This document shows positions 16,947 to 26,236 of a DNA stretch of 64,000 nucleotides, piece after piece; positions within the stretch are counted from its first letter, which is position 1; the number at the start of each line of letters is the position of its first letter. This DNA comes from Sphingorhabdus sp. YGSMI21. Lineage in GTDB: Bacteria > Pseudomonadota > Alphaproteobacteria > Sphingomonadales > Sphingomonadaceae. A program made the position numbers and the translations under genes. The stretch covers positions 3,177,001 to 3,241,000 of the forward strand of contig NZ_CP022548.1 in assembly GCF_002776575.1 (NCBI RefSeq), given 5' to 3'. The notes under the pieces are model-generated. The model ran no database searches, was not told the DNA's origin, and was given only the letters and a program-made list of their open reading frames with translations.

Positions 16947-18035
16947 TTACTCAGCCGCCTCCAGCTTGCATTCCCGCTGTTCCGCTTCCATCGGAACCAG
17001 ACCCAGTTTAGCGAATAACGTCTCGTCCGCATCATCGCCGGCGTTGCCGGTGGTCAGCAATTTGTCGCCGGTGAAGATGCTGTTGGCACCGGCAAGGAAA
17101 CACAAAGCCTGCGTGCTTTCGCTCATGCTTTCGCGGCCAGCGGACAGGCGGACCATCGAAGCGGGCATGGTGATCCGTGCCACGGCTATCGTGCGGACAA
17201 ATTCGATATCGTCGATCTTTGCCAGCGGTGTATCGGCAAGCATATCGCCGAGCACGGTGCCCTTGACCGGGACCAGTGCATTAACCGGAACACTTTCCGG
17301 ATGTTTCGGCAGGGTCGCCAGAGCATGGACAAAACCGACCCGGTCTTCGCGGGTCTCGCCCATGCCGACGATGCCGCCGGAGCAGACGTTGATGCCGCTG
17401 TTTCGTACATTTTCGAGCGTTTCGAGACGGTCGTCGAAGGTACGCGTGGTGATCACCTTCTCATAATGCTCAGGCGAAGTATCGATATTGTGATTATAAT
17501 AATCGAGACCCGCTTCGGACAGCATTTCCGACTGTTCCTTGGTCAGCATACCCAATGTCATGCAGGTTTCCATGCCCATCTGCCGGACGCCCTTGATCAT
17601 CTCGATGATCGCCGGCATGTCGCGGTCTTTGGGATTACGCCAGGCAGCGCCCATGCAGAAGCGGGAGGATCCGCGATCCTTCGCCTGCGCCGCATTTTGC
17701 AGCACGGTGCGCACGTCGAGCAGTTTCTCCGCCTTCAGGCCCGATTTCGCGCCGGCGGACTGGTTGCAATAGCCGCAATCTTCGGGGCAGCCGCCGGTCT
17801 TGATCGACAGCAGGGTTGAAAGCTGGACCTCTCCGGGCTTGTGATTGGCGCGATGGACGGTTGCCGCCTGAAAAACGAGTTCGTCGAACGGCAGGTCGAA
17901 CAAGGCGGCGATTTCCTCGCGGGTCCAGTCGTTGCGGACTGTGTTCCCTGCCGCAGGGCAGGGTCCAGAACTGTCCTGAGCAATCGTCTGGGCCCCGCCC
18001 TGCGGCGGGGAACTAATATTTTCGTCTAAATTCAT
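16947..18035 (-). CDS. bioB: biotin synthase
   Basis: A 362-residue radical-SAM enzyme that inserts sulfur into dethiobiotin. The [4Fe-4S] motif CPEDCGYC is near residue 84. The later conserved segments [30 protein letters not shown] and [12 protein letters not shown] are intact. ATG 18035 overlaps the scpA stop (ATGA), so it is translationally coupled to the mutase gene. Residues about 8-31 ([12 protein letters not shown] to PAAGN) are encoded by an in-frame inverted repeat and lie ahead of the conserved fold, which begins near TREEIAALF. Its place next to pccA fits the supply of biotin for that enzyme. Confidence 0.95.
   Translation of the reverse strand: MNLDENISSPPQGGAQTIAQDSSGPCPAAGNTVRNDWTREEIAALFDLPFDELVFQAATVHRANHKPGEVQLSTLLSIKTGGCPEDCGYCNQSAGAKSGLKAEKLLDVRTVLQNAAQAKDRGSSRFCMGAAWRNPKDRDMPAIIEMIKGVRQMGMETCMTLGMLTKEQSEMLSEAGLDYYNHNIDTSPEHYEKVITTRTFDDRLETLENVRNSGINVCSGGIVGMGETREDRVGFVHALATLPKHPESVPVNALVPVKGTVLGDMLADTPLAKIDDIEFVRTIAVARITMPASMVRLSAGRESMSESTQALCFLAGANSIFTGDKLLTTGNAGDDADETLFAKLGLVPMEAEQRECKLEAAE
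17943..18013. repeat. REP-like inverted repeat inside the bioB 5' end
   Basis: The arms 17943-17969 (GTTCCCTGCCGCAGGGCAGG...) and 17987-18013 (...GCCCTGCGGCGGGGAAC) are inverted copies matching at 24 of 27 positions, with a 17-base spacer. Each arm itself contains a small palindrome around CTGCCGCAGGGCAG. The element is read through in frame as part of BioB. Confidence 0.8.
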
Positions 18036-20167
18036 TCCGCAGCTTCCTCTTCAGGAGGCATATTATGCCCCAGCAATCTCAATATGTCGGCGGCACATTC
18101 CACAATATTGCTGCCTGGTCCATAGATTCCGACCACGCCGCTCTTGCGCAGGAATTCATAGTCCTTGGCCGGGATAACGCCGCCGGCAAATACCTTGATA
18201 TCGCCGCGCCCGGACTCTTTCAGCAGGTTGATCAGTTCGGGGATCAATGTCTTGTGGCCCGCCGCCAGACTGGACGCGCCGACTGCATCGACATTTTCCG
18301 CCAGAGCGAGATCGCGGGTTTCCCCGGGCGTCTGGAACAAGGGTCCGGAAATCACGTCGAAACCCATGTCGGTGAACGCGCTCGACACGACATTGGCGCC
18401 GCGGTCATGACCGTCCTGCCCCATTTTTGCGACGAGGATTTTCGGCTTGCGACCAAGCCGTTGCGAGACCGCGTCAACACCTTCGATCACCATCGCATAG
18501 CGGGCATCGCCTTCATAAGCCTTGCCGTAAATGCCCTTGACCGGTGTCGGCTGGGTCTCGTAGCGGCCGAAGACCGCTTCCATCGCGTCGGATATCTCGC
18601 CGAGCGAAGCCCGTTTGCGCGCCGCATCGACGGCCAGCGCCAGCACATTGCCGCCGCCTTTCGCGCCATCGGTCAGCGCCTTGAGCGCCGCCTGACAGGC
18701 AGCCTCGTCGCGATCGGCGCGCATTTTCTCGAGCCGGGCAATCTGGCCCTGGCGGACTTTCGCATTGTCGATGTCGAGCGTTTCCATCGCGTCTTCTTCG
18801 GGAAGGCGATATTTGTTGACGCCGACGATCACCGCGTCGCCCTTGTCCACGGCGGCCTGACGACCGGCAGCGGCTTCCTCGATCATCGCCTTGGGCCAGC
18901 CATCGGCAACCGCTTTCGCCATGCCGCCTTCCGAACCCACGCGTTCGATAATTTCCCAAGCCTTGTCGACCAGTTCCTCGGTCAGCGCCTCGACATAATA
19001 GCTGCCGCCGAGCGGATCGACGACCTTGGTAATGCCGGCTTCTTCCTGCAACACGATCTGCGTGTTCCGCGCAATTCGGGCCGAGAAATCGGTCGGCAGC
19101 GCGATCGCTTCGTCCAGCGCATTGGTGTGCAGCGACTGGGTTCCGCCCAAAGTCGCGGCCATCGCCTCAATCGTCGTGCGGATGACGTTATTGTAGGGAT
19201 CTTGCTCAGTCAGCGACACGCCCGACGTCTGGCAGTGGGTGCGCAGCATTTTCGACCGTTCGGATTGCGCGCCGAGATCGGTCATCACCCGATGCCACAA
19301 TGTCCGCGCCGCCCGCAGCTTCGCGACTTCCATGAAGAAATTCATGCCGATGCCAAAGAAGAAACTCAGACGACCTGCAAAAGCATCGATATCCAGCCCC
19401 GTCGCCATCGCCTGTTTGGCATATTCGCGGCCATCGGCAATGGTGAAGGCCAGTTCCTGAACCGCCGTCGCGCCCGCTTCATGCATATGATAGCCGCTGA
19501 TCGAGATGCTGTTGAACTTCGGCATATGCTCGGACGTATAACCGATAATGTCGGAGATGATCCGCATCGAAGGCGCAGGCGGATAGATATAGGTATTCCG
19601 CACCATGAACTCTTTGAGAATATCATTCTGGATCGTGCCGGACAGCTTGTCCTGCGAGACCCCCTGCTCTTCCGCCGCGATGATGTAGAAGGCGAGACAC
19701 GGAATAACAGCGCCGTTCATCGTCATCGACACCGACATTTCGTCGAGCGGGATCTGGTCGAACAGGATTTTCATATCCTCGACGCTGTCAATCGCGACGC
19801 CGGCCTTGCCGACATCACCGACCACGCGCGGATGGTCGCTGTCATAGCCGCGGTGCGTAGCAAGATCGAAGGCTACCGAGAGGCCCTTTTGCCCTGCAGC
19901 AAGATTGCGACGATAAAAGGCGTTGGATTCCTCTGCGGTCGAGAAACCGGCATATTGGCGGATCGTCCACGGCCGCCCGGCATACATGCTGGCCTTGACG
20001 CCCCGGGTGAACGGACCGAAGCCGGGCAGACCGGGGTCACCAGCGTCTTCTGCCGTATAAAGCGGTTTGACAGCGATACCCTCGGGCGTTTCCCAAGTGA
20101 GGTCGCGGCCCTTCACTTCCTTGTCAGCCAGTTCCTGCCAGTCTTTGATCGTCGGTTTATCGGTCAT
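18032..20167 (-). CDS. scpA: methylmalonyl-CoA mutase (single large chain)
   Basis: A 711-residue B12-dependent mutase converting methylmalonyl-CoA to succinyl-CoA. The N-terminal TIM-barrel substrate domain contains [18 protein letters not shown] and [18 protein letters not shown]. The C-terminal cobalamin domain holds the lower-ligand motif [13 protein letters not shown] (DxHxxG, near residue 595), then the [12 protein letters not shown] segment. Length matches the homodimer-type large subunit. The stop overlaps bioB (ATGA), and the hydratase gene ends 51 bases upstream. The cofactor need links it to the B12 cassette at the start of the window. Confidence 0.97.
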   Translation of the reverse strand: MTDKPTIKDWQELADKEVKGRDLTWETPEGIAVKPLYTAEDAGDPGLPGFGPFTRGVKASMYAGRPWTIRQYAGFSTAEESNAFYRRNLAAGQKGLSVAFDLATHRGYDSDHPRVVGDVGKAGVAIDSVEDMKILFDQIPLDEMSVSMTMNGAVIPCLAFYIIAAEEQGVSQDKLSGTIQNDILKEFMVRNTYIYPPAPSMRIISDIIGYTSEHMPKFNSISISGYHMHEAGATAVQELAFTIADGREYAKQAMATGLDIDAFAGRLSFFFGIGMNFFMEVAKLRAARTLWHRVMTDLGAQSERSKMLRTHCQTSGVSLTEQDPYNNVIRTTIEAMAATLGGTQSLHTNALDEAIALPTDFSARIARNTQIVLQEEAGITKVVDPLGGSYYVEALTEELVDKAWEIIERVGSEGGMAKAVADGWPKAMIEEAAAGRQAAVDKGDAVIVGVNKYRLPEEDAMETLDIDNAKVRQGQIARLEKMRADRDEAACQAALKALTDGAKGGGNVLALAVDAARKRASLGEISDAMEAVFGRYETQPTPVKGIYGKAYEGDARYAMVIEGVDAVSQRLGRKPKILVAKMGQDGHDRGANVVSSAFTDMGFDVISGPLFQTPGETRDLALAENVDAVGASSLAAGHKTLIPELINLLKESGRGDIKVFAGGVIPAKDYEFLRKSGVVGIYGPGSNIVECAADILRLLGHNMPPEEEAAE

Positions 20168-20218
20168 ATCTGCCTTGCTTGTAATATTCGTCCAAATCAG
20201 CCGTTAACGGTGAGCGGT

Positions 20219-21001
20219 CTACTCACCCTTAAATTCTGTTGGCCGCTTCTGCAGAAAGGCAATCGCGCCTTCGCGCGCGTCCTTGCTGTCGCCGGCAATC
20301 CGCTGGCCTTCGGCTTCCCGCACCAGCGCCGAAGCATAATCGCTTTCGAGCGCAGCTGCCAGATTCTGGCGCATGACGCCGAGAGCCACGGTCGGGCCAC
20401 CCGCCAAGCGTTTTGCCAGCATACCTGCCTCATCCATCAGCGCAGCATCTTCAACGCATTTATAGATCAGTCCCCAGTCCGCAGCCTTCTCGCCATGGAT
20501 CTTCTCGCCGAGCAGCATCATTTCCGTTGCGCGGGCCTTGCCGACAATACGGGTCAGCATCCACGATGCGCCGCCATCGGGCACAAGGCCGATATTGACG
20601 AAGGCCTGCAGAAAATAAGCCGACTTCCCGGCAATCGCGAAGTCGCTCGCCAGCGCAATCGAACAACCGACGCCGGCAGCCGGTCCGTTGACCGCAGTGA
20701 TCGTCGGAATGTCGAGCTTCGCCAGTTTCAGCATCAGCGGGTTATAATGCTGGTTGAGCGCGGCATAGCTGCCCTGCCCGCCCGACAAGGCGCTGTCATT
20801 CTTCGCCTGCAAATCGGCGCCGGCACAGAACGCACGGCCTTCGCCGGTGATCACCAGCGCGCGCGCATCCTCCAGCTTGTCCAGCGCGATGAAAATGTCA
20901 TCCGCCATCCCCAGCGAACAGGCGTTGAGCCGCTCCGGCTTGTTGAGCGTGATGGTGGCCACCTGATCGGCGATGTCGAGCTTGATATTTTCGAATTCCA
21001 T
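20219..21001 (-). CDS. enoyl-CoA hydratase/isomerase family protein
   Basis: A 260-residue crotonase-fold protein. It shows the oxyanion-hole region LVITGEGRAFCAGADLQAK and the ITAVNGPAAGVGCSIALASDFAIAG signature, with an Asp-rich PDGGASWMLTRIVG segment afterwards. ATG 21001 with AAAAGGACCGAAC before it was chosen; the frame otherwise extends into a repeat. Its place between mce and scpA suggests beta-oxidation of an odd-chain or branched acyl-CoA feeding propionyl-CoA. The exact substrate cannot be read from the sequence. Confidence 0.92.
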   Translation of the reverse strand: MEFENIKLDIADQVATITLNKPERLNACSLGMADDIFIALDKLEDARALVITGEGRAFCAGADLQAKNDSALSGGQGSYAALNQHYNPLMLKLAKLDIPTITAVNGPAAGVGCSIALASDFAIAGKSAYFLQAFVNIGLVPDGGASWMLTRIVGKARATEMMLLGEKIHGEKAADWGLIYKCVEDAALMDEAGMLAKRLAGGPTVALGVMRQNLAAALESDYASALVREAEGQRIAGDSKDAREGAIAFLQKRPTEFKGE

Positions 21002-21020
21002 GTTCGGTCCTTTTGAATGT

Positions 21021-21082
21021 CTCGTCATCCTGAACTTGTTTCAGGACCCAGCGAGATCCTGAAACAAGTTCAGGATGACGAG
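21021..21082. repeat. perfect 26-bp inverted repeat between mce and the hydratase gene
   Basis: CTCGTCATCCTGAACTTGTT(TCAGGA) at 21021-21046 is the exact reverse complement of 21057-21082, with a 10-base loop. It matches the dispersed GTCATCCTGAA...TTCAGGATGAC palindromes common in sphingomonads. It lies within a probable operon, so it may form a strong mRNA hairpin. Confidence 0.85.
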
Positions 21083-21089
21083 CGTAAGA

Positions 21090-21524
21090 TTAATGCCCTT
21101 CAGGCGTTTCCATAATCTCGGTTAGCATCCCGCCCATATCCTTGGGATGGACAAAAAAGATAAGCGTGCCGTGCGCGCCGATGCGCGGTTCGCCGAGGAC
21201 GCGCTTGCCCATCGCTTCGAACTCGGCCTTCGCGGCGTGAATGTCCGGCACTTCAAAACAGATATGATGTTGCCCGCCGAGCGGGTTCTTGGTCAGAAAG
21301 CCGTGTATCGGGCTGTCTTCGCCGAGCGGCTCGATCAGCTCGATCTGGGTGCCGTTGGTCGGGCCTTCCGCCGGCGTATCGACGAAACAGACCTTCACGC
21401 CCTGCGCCGGCAGGTCAAAGGGCTCGCAAATAGACGTAGCGCCCATGACATCGCGCCAGTGGGCGATACTGTCGGTGATCGACGGCGTGACAACACCGAT
21501 ATGGTTAAGGCGACCTAGTTTCAT
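21090..21524 (-). CDS. mce: methylmalonyl-CoA epimerase
   Basis: A 144-residue vicinal-oxygen-chelate enzyme that converts (S)- to (R)-methylmalonyl-CoA, between PccAB and ScpA. It starts MKLGRLNHIGVVTPSI with the first metal His, has GGQHHICFEVPDIHAAKAE with the central metal His and ends with KDMGGMLTEIMET containing the last metal Glu. ATG 21524 overlaps the stop of the small membrane protein gene (ATGA). The longer frame from 21602 lies inside that gene. Confidence 0.94.
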   Translation of the reverse strand: MKLGRLNHIGVVTPSITDSIAHWRDVMGATSICEPFDLPAQGVKVCFVDTPAEGPTNGTQIELIEPLGEDSPIHGFLTKNPLGGQHHICFEVPDIHAAKAEFEAMGKRVLGEPRIGAHGTLIFFVHPKDMGGMLTEIMETPEGH

Positions 21525-21766
21525 CGGACAATCTCGTATATTAGGGTTGAAATGAGCAAGACGGCAAACATGCCCGTGATGGCGACATCCCATCGATACC
21601 ATCTTTGCAGCTTCTCGGGGTCGGTCGCACGATCAATCTCGAAGAATGCGCTCGCATAATATCGATATTTTGGAACCTTGCGCAAATATGCCGCATGACT
21701 GACCAGGGCAAATAAAGCGAAGGCAAAGTGCCAGTTTTCCTTGAAGAGATCCCAGATGCCAGTCAT
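21521..21766 (-). CDS. small two-helix membrane protein of unknown function
   Basis: An 81-residue protein with two predicted membrane segments: HFAFALFALVSHAAYL near residues 13-28 and VAITGMFAVLLISTLIYEI near 60-78. A hydrophilic middle (EIDRATDPEKLQRWYRWD) joins them. I do not recognise the family. Its start overlaps the stop of the DUF808 gene and its stop overlaps the start of mce, both as ATGA. That tight coupling on both sides is strong evidence that it is translated and belongs to the same operon. Confidence 0.75.
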   Translation of the reverse strand: MTGIWDLFKENWHFAFALFALVSHAAYLRKVPKYRYYASAFFEIDRATDPEKLQRWYRWDVAITGMFAVLLISTLIYEIVR

Positions 21767-22713
21767 TCGCTCGCCTCGTCTCCGTGCGGCATGAATTTAT
21801 GGACCAGCGGCGCGATGCCCGCCCCCACGAGAACACCCAAAATGCCCGACAAGAGGGCAAAGGCGATACCACCGACCATCAGCTTGGCCGAGGCCGGGAA
21901 CAGGCCGAGCAAGGGATGCGAGAGCCAGTCGATCAGATGTTCCGGACCATGCCAGCCCAGCGCAGCGATATTGTGGACCAGCAGTCCACCACCGACCCAG
22001 GCCATGGCCAGCGTGCCGATGATTGACAGGGCAGCGAGTAATTTCGGCATCAGCCGGACAAGACTGCAGCCGAAGGAGCGCAAAGCGCCCTCGTTATTCT
22101 GCGCAATATGCAGGCCAATATCGTCCATCTTCACGATCAGCGCGACCGCGCCATAGACCGCCACGGTAATCGCAATGCCGATGATCGCCAATATGATCGC
22201 CTGTTCCCACCAGACCTGGTCGGTCAGTTCGGACAGCGCGATAGCCATGATCTCGCCGGACAGGATCAGGTCGGTACGGATCGCGCCCGAGACCATCTCT
22301 TTCTCGCGCCCCGGCCCCTCGATAATCGCGGGCTGCTCATGCTTTGTGGACTCGTCGACGTGGAAAAATTCCAGGACCTTCTCGGCCGCTTCGTAACAGA
22401 GGAACAATCCGCCGAAAATGAGGATGATCGGTATCAAAAAGGGTGCAAATTGCCCCAATAGGACCGCTGCGGGTAGCAAAAAGACCAGTTTGTTCTTGAA
22501 CGATCCCTTGGTGATTTTCCAGATCATCGGCAATTCGCGCGACGGATCAAAACCGGTGACATAGGTCGGCGTAACCGCCGCATCGTCGATCACCACGCCA
22601 GCAGATTTCGTGCCAGCACGCGCGGCTGCGGCGCCAATATCATCAATGGATGCGGCAGCAACTTTCGCAATGGCTGCGACGTCGTCGAGTAGGGCTACTA
22701 GTCCTGTTGGCAT
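21763..22713 (-). CDS. DUF808 family integral membrane protein (YedI-like)
   Basis: A 316-residue inner-membrane protein. It has the conserved opening TGLVALLDDVAAIAKVAAAS and VVIDDAAVTPTYVTGFDPSRELP, then about six to eight membrane segments. Further DUF808 motifs are FLCYEAAEKVLEFF and RTDLILSGEIMAIALSEL. The biochemical role of the family is unknown. It is encoded 46 bases after the unknown gene at 22760-23200 and overlaps the next small membrane gene by 4 bases, inside the propionyl-CoA gene run. Confidence 0.9.
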   Translation of the reverse strand: MPTGLVALLDDVAAIAKVAAASIDDIGAAAARAGTKSAGVVIDDAAVTPTYVTGFDPSRELPMIWKITKGSFKNKLVFLLPAAVLLGQFAPFLIPIILIFGGLFLCYEAAEKVLEFFHVDESTKHEQPAIIEGPGREKEMVSGAIRTDLILSGEIMAIALSELTDQVWWEQAIILAIIGIAITVAVYGAVALIVKMDDIGLHIAQNNEGALRSFGCSLVRLMPKLLAALSIIGTLAMAWVGGGLLVHNIAALGWHGPEHLIDWLSHPLLGLFPASAKLMVGGIAFALLSGILGVLVGAGIAPLVHKFMPHGDEASE

Positions 22714-22759
22714 TCTATCTCCGGGAACTCACTTGAAAAGCAGATAAGGCAGTTGAATT

Positions 22760-23200
22760 TCACGTCTCAATGTCACCAATATATTTTGCATTTGGGCGAA
22801 ACTGACTAGTAAATTCCCCTTTATCACCGACGTACCAGCTTCCAATTTGCCACTCTTTTGGAAAATTCGGGAAACTGTCATGGACACTAGGATCCGCCTC
22901 GACGACCCATTGCCCATTAAATTCCGACGTGCCCTTAATACATTCTAACATATAATTTTGAGGTTGACGTTTCGCAGAAACAATAGCGCGGTAATTATCA
23001 TTTTCGTGAAAAACTCCCGTCAAGTTTCCTGCATCATCTACTTCATAGGCCCCGACTATGGCTTCGGGCGGCACCTTTTGGTCGTCGGGATAGTCCCAGT
23101 CGATTTTGTAAACGTTCCCGCCTGGATTTTTCTTTGCTTCAGCAATCATCTCCGGGGTAAATTCAGCTGACTTATCTCGTTCTTTTTTTAACCAACCCAT
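22760..23200 (-). CDS. hypothetical protein, 146 residues
   Basis: A soluble, acidic protein with no signal peptide or membrane segment. I do not recognise it. It has GGNVYKIDWDYPDDQKVPPEA near residue 28, then GAYEVDDAGNLTGVFHEND, and aromatic residues throughout the C-terminal half. The gene is visibly richer in A+T than its neighbours, and its codons look different from the flanking G+C-rich genes. It is only 15 bases downstream of pccB and 46 upstream of the DUF808 gene, so it is transcribed with them or inserted between them. The ATG at 23200 is the only early start. Confidence 0.7.
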   Translation of the reverse strand: MGWLKKERDKSAEFTPEMIAEAKKNPGGNVYKIDWDYPDDQKVPPEAIVGAYEVDDAGNLTGVFHENDNYRAIVSAKRQPQNYMLECIKGTSEFNGQWVVEADPSVHDSFPNFPKEWQIGSWYVGDKGEFTSQFRPNAKYIGDIET

Positions 23201-23215
23201 GATGCTTATCCAATC

Positions 23216-24742
23216 CTACAACGGAATATTGTCATGCTTCTTCCAAGGGTTCTCTAACTGCTTATTCCGCAGTTTCCGCAACCCCAGAGCCACCCGACGC
23301 CGGGTCGAGTGCGGCAGGATCACTTCATCAATAAAGCCTTTTTGCGCCGCGATAAACGGGTTGGCAAAACGCGCTTCATATTCTTGCGTTTTCTCCGCGA
23401 TTTCCTCTTCGGTCTTGCCGCGGAAGATGATCTCGACCGCGCCCTTGGCGCCCATCACGGCAATTTCGGCGGTGGGCCAGGCATAGTTGAGATCGCCGCG
23501 CAGATGCTTCGAGGCCATCACGTCGTAAGCGCCGCCATAGGCTTTGCGGGTGATGATGGTGATTTTCGGCACCGTTGCTTCGGCATAGGCAAAGAGCAAT
23601 TTCGCGCCGTGCTTGATGATGCCATTATGCTCCTGTGAAGTGCCGGGCAGGAAGCCGGGAACATCAACCAGAGTCACGATTGGGATATTGAACGCATCGC
23701 AATAGCGGACAAAGCGCGCCGCTTTCTTGGACGCGTTGATATCGAGGCATCCGGCGAGCACCATCGGCTGGTTGGCGACGACACCGACGGTGGAGCCTTC
23801 CATCCGGCCAAAGCCGCAGATGATATTGCCCGCATGGGCGGGCTGGACTTCAAAGAAATCGCCCTCGTCGACCATCTTGCGGATGACTTCGTGCATATCA
23901 TAAGGCTGGTTGGCGTTATCCGGGATCAGCGTGTCGAGGCTTTCTTCCAGACGGTCCCATGGATCGGCGGTCGGCCGTTCCGGCACTTCTTCGCGGTTGG
24001 AAAGCGGCATGAAGTCGATGAAATCACGGGCGGCGAGCAGTGCTTCGATATCATTGTCATAAGCGACATCGGCAACGCTGGTTTTGGTCGTATGCGTGAC
24101 CGCTCCGCCCAGTTCTTCCTGCGTCACAATCTCGTTGGTCACCGTCTTGACCACATCGGGGCCGGTGACGAACATATAGCTGCTGTCCTTCACCATGAAG
24201 ATGAAGTCGGTCATCGCGGGCGAATAGACCGCACCACCGGCGCAGGGGCCCATGATCAGGCTGAGCTGCGGAATGACGCCGCTGGCCAGCACATTGCGCT
24301 GGAACACATCGGCATAGCCGCCGAGCGATGCCACGCCTTCCTGAATACGCGCACCGCCGCTGTCATTGATGCCGATGACCGGAGCGCCGACTTTCATGGC
24401 GTTTTCCAGAACCTTGCAGATCTTTTCGGCATGACGTTCGGAGAGCGAACCGCCGAACACGGTGAAGTCCTGGGAGAAGACATAGACCAGACGGCCGTTG
24501 ATCGTACCCGAACCGGTGACCACACCGTCGCCCGCGATCTTGGTCTTTTCCATTCCGAAATCGACGCAATTATGTTCGACATACATGTCGATCTCTTCGA
24601 ACGAATCCTCGTCGAGCAGGATCTCGATCCGTTCGCGTGCGGTCAGCTTGCCTTTTGCATGCTGGCTATCGATCCGCTTCTGCCCGCCGCCGAGCATGGC
24701 TTCGGCGCGCTTGGCTTCCAATTGTGCGATAATGTCTGACAT
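23216..24742 (-). CDS. pccB: propionyl-CoA carboxylase beta subunit (carboxyltransferase)
   Basis: A 508-residue acyl-CoA carboxyltransferase. It begins with [20 protein letters not shown] and [21 protein letters not shown]. The N-domain oxyanion site [20 protein letters not shown] and the C-domain segment [21 protein letters not shown] follow, then [10 protein letters not shown]. It partners the biotin subunit PccA encoded about 6.5 kb downstream on the same strand. ATG 24742 was preferred over the adjoining TTG 24745. It is the first gene of the long run; the 128 bases before it contain a TTAATCGCGCGATTAA palindrome. Confidence 0.95.
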   Translation of the reverse strand: MSDIIAQLEAKRAEAMLGGGQKRIDSQHAKGKLTARERIEILLDEDSFEEIDMYVEHNCVDFGMEKTKIAGDGVVTGSGTINGRLVYVFSQDFTVFGGSLSERHAEKICKVLENAMKVGAPVIGINDSGGARIQEGVASLGGYADVFQRNVLASGVIPQLSLIMGPCAGGAVYSPAMTDFIFMVKDSSYMFVTGPDVVKTVTNEIVTQEELGGAVTHTTKTSVADVAYDNDIEALLAARDFIDFMPLSNREEVPERPTADPWDRLEESLDTLIPDNANQPYDMHEVIRKMVDEGDFFEVQPAHAGNIICGFGRMEGSTVGVVANQPMVLAGCLDINASKKAARFVRYCDAFNIPIVTLVDVPGFLPGTSQEHNGIIKHGAKLLFAYAEATVPKITIITRKAYGGAYDVMASKHLRGDLNYAWPTAEIAVMGAKGAVEIIFRGKTEEEIAEKTQEYEARFANPFIAAQKGFIDEVILPHSTRRRVALGLRKLRNKQLENPWKKHDNIPL

Positions 24743-24819
24743 CAAACCCCCGGCTGTGAATCACTTGGTGCGATATGCCCTAGTCAATGCACAGCCGGTT
24801 AGGCAATCGTCAATAGTAA

Positions 24820-24835
24820 TTAATCGCGCGATTAA
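24820..24835 (-). promoter_or_regulatory. palindrome upstream of pccB
   Basis: TTAATCGCGCGATTAA is a perfect 16-base palindrome about 80 bases before the pccB start. On the minus strand it is followed by TTGACG and TTGACT elements that could be -35 boxes. It may be the operator of the propionyl-CoA gene run. The regulator is unknown. Confidence 0.35.
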
Positions 24836-24870
24836 ACCTGACCTTTTCGCTACGGAAGCCGTAACGTTAT

Positions 24871-26220
24871 CTATTTAAACAGGACCAGTTCCTCGGCCAT
24901 GCTCGGGTGCAGGGCCACGGTATCGTCGAACGCCTGTTTGGTGAGCCCCGCTTTTACCGCGATGGCCGCAGCCTGCAAAATTTCCGGTGCGTCGGGGCCG
25001 ATCATGTGCAGGCCGAGGATCTTCTCGGTCGGATGTTCGACGATCATCTTGTAGAGGCTGCGCTCGGCCCGGTCGGCAAAGACATTGCGCATGGCGCGGA
25101 AATCGGACGAATAGACCTTGATATTGCCATATTGCTCGCGTGCCTGGCTCTCGGTCAGACCGACCGAGGCAATGGGCGGCTGCGAGAATACGGCGGATGG
25201 AATATTGTCATAATCGACGGTGCGCGGATTGTCGCCGAATACGGTATCGGCAAAAGCCTGTCCTTCGCGGATCGCGATTGGTGTCAGCTGCACGCGATCG
25301 GTCACATCGCCGACAGCGTAGATATTCTCGACATTGGTCCGGCTATAGTCGTCGACGATGATCGCATTTTTGTCGTTCGTTGCGACGCCGGCATTTTCCA
25401 GTCCCAAACCGTCGACTTTTGGTCGCCTTCCGGTCGCTGCGAGCACAATATCGGTACGAATCGGCTCTTTTTTGCCGTCCATATACACATCGAGGGCGCC
25501 ATCATCGCGCTTCTCGATCTTGTCGAATGCGCAGTTGAATTTGAAATCGATGCCCTTGGCAAGCGAGATCTGGATCAGCCGGTCCCGGACGCTCTCGTCA
25601 TAGCCGCGCAAAATGATGTCGGACCGGTTGACCACCGTGACTTCGCTACCCAAACCGTTGAAAATACCGGCAAATTCATTGGCGATATAGCCGCCTCCGG
25701 CAATGATGATAGTCTCCGGCAGCTTCTCGAGATGGAACATGTCGTTCGAAGTCGACATCAGATCACTACCGGGAAAATCAGCAACCGCAGGCCAAGCCCC
25801 CACCGCAATCAAAATATATTTGGCCGTCACAGTCTTGCCGCCAGCCAGCTTGATCTCGTGCGGTCCGGTCAGTTCGGCACGCTCGAGAATGATCTCAACC
25901 CCGTGGTTTTTCAACGTATCGGTATAGGCATTGTTCAGCCGGTCGACGTCCTTGAGGACATGATCACGCAGTCTGGCCCAGTCGAATTTGGCATTGTCCC
26001 AGGTCCAGCCAAAATTCTTGCCGTCCTCCAGTTCTTCCGAAAAATGCGAACCATAGACCAGCAGCTTCTTCGGCACGCAGCCGCGGATGACGCAGGTACC
26101 GCCGACCCGATATTCCTCGGCTACAGCGACTTTCGCACCATAGGATGCGGAGACCCGAGCGGCGCGCGTTCCACCAGAACCTGCTCCGATAACAAACAGG
26201 TCATAATCATATTCAGCCAT
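24871..26220 (-). CDS. gor: glutathione-disulfide reductase
   Basis: A 449-residue flavoprotein disulfide reductase. It has the FAD motif [14 protein letters not shown] at residue 10 and the redox disulfide GGTCVIRGCVPKKL near residues 41-54, the glutathione-reductase form. The NADPH domain has IIAGGGYIANEFAGIF followed by VNRSD, and the C-terminal LHPSMAEELVLF holds the catalytic His. ATG 26220 was chosen over TTG 26223. It lies 16 bases downstream of pgi, perhaps because both serve NADPH-linked redox balance (inference). Confidence 0.94.
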   Translation of the reverse strand: MAEYDYDLFVIGAGSGGTRAARVSASYGAKVAVAEEYRVGGTCVIRGCVPKKLLVYGSHFSEELEDGKNFGWTWDNAKFDWARLRDHVLKDVDRLNNAYTDTLKNHGVEIILERAELTGPHEIKLAGGKTVTAKYILIAVGAWPAVADFPGSDLMSTSNDMFHLEKLPETIIIAGGGYIANEFAGIFNGLGSEVTVVNRSDIILRGYDESVRDRLIQISLAKGIDFKFNCAFDKIEKRDDGALDVYMDGKKEPIRTDIVLAATGRRPKVDGLGLENAGVATNDKNAIIVDDYSRTNVENIYAVGDVTDRVQLTPIAIREGQAFADTVFGDNPRTVDYDNIPSAVFSQPPIASVGLTESQAREQYGNIKVYSSDFRAMRNVFADRAERSLYKMIVEHPTEKILGLHMIGPDAPEILQAAAIAVKAGLTKQAFDDTVALHPSMAEELVLFK

Positions 26221-26236
26221 CAATAATTCCTTGTTG

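Noticed and set aside
18065..21016. A 983-codon open frame on the plus strand
   Set aside because: It lies wholly antisense to scpA and the hydratase gene. It is kept open by the G+C-rich codon pattern and shows no family features or ribosome-binding site.
16829..21082. A CRISPR array or mobile element suggested by several repeats
   Set aside because: The repeats are single palindromes of different sequence, without regular spacing, cas genes, transposase or target duplications.
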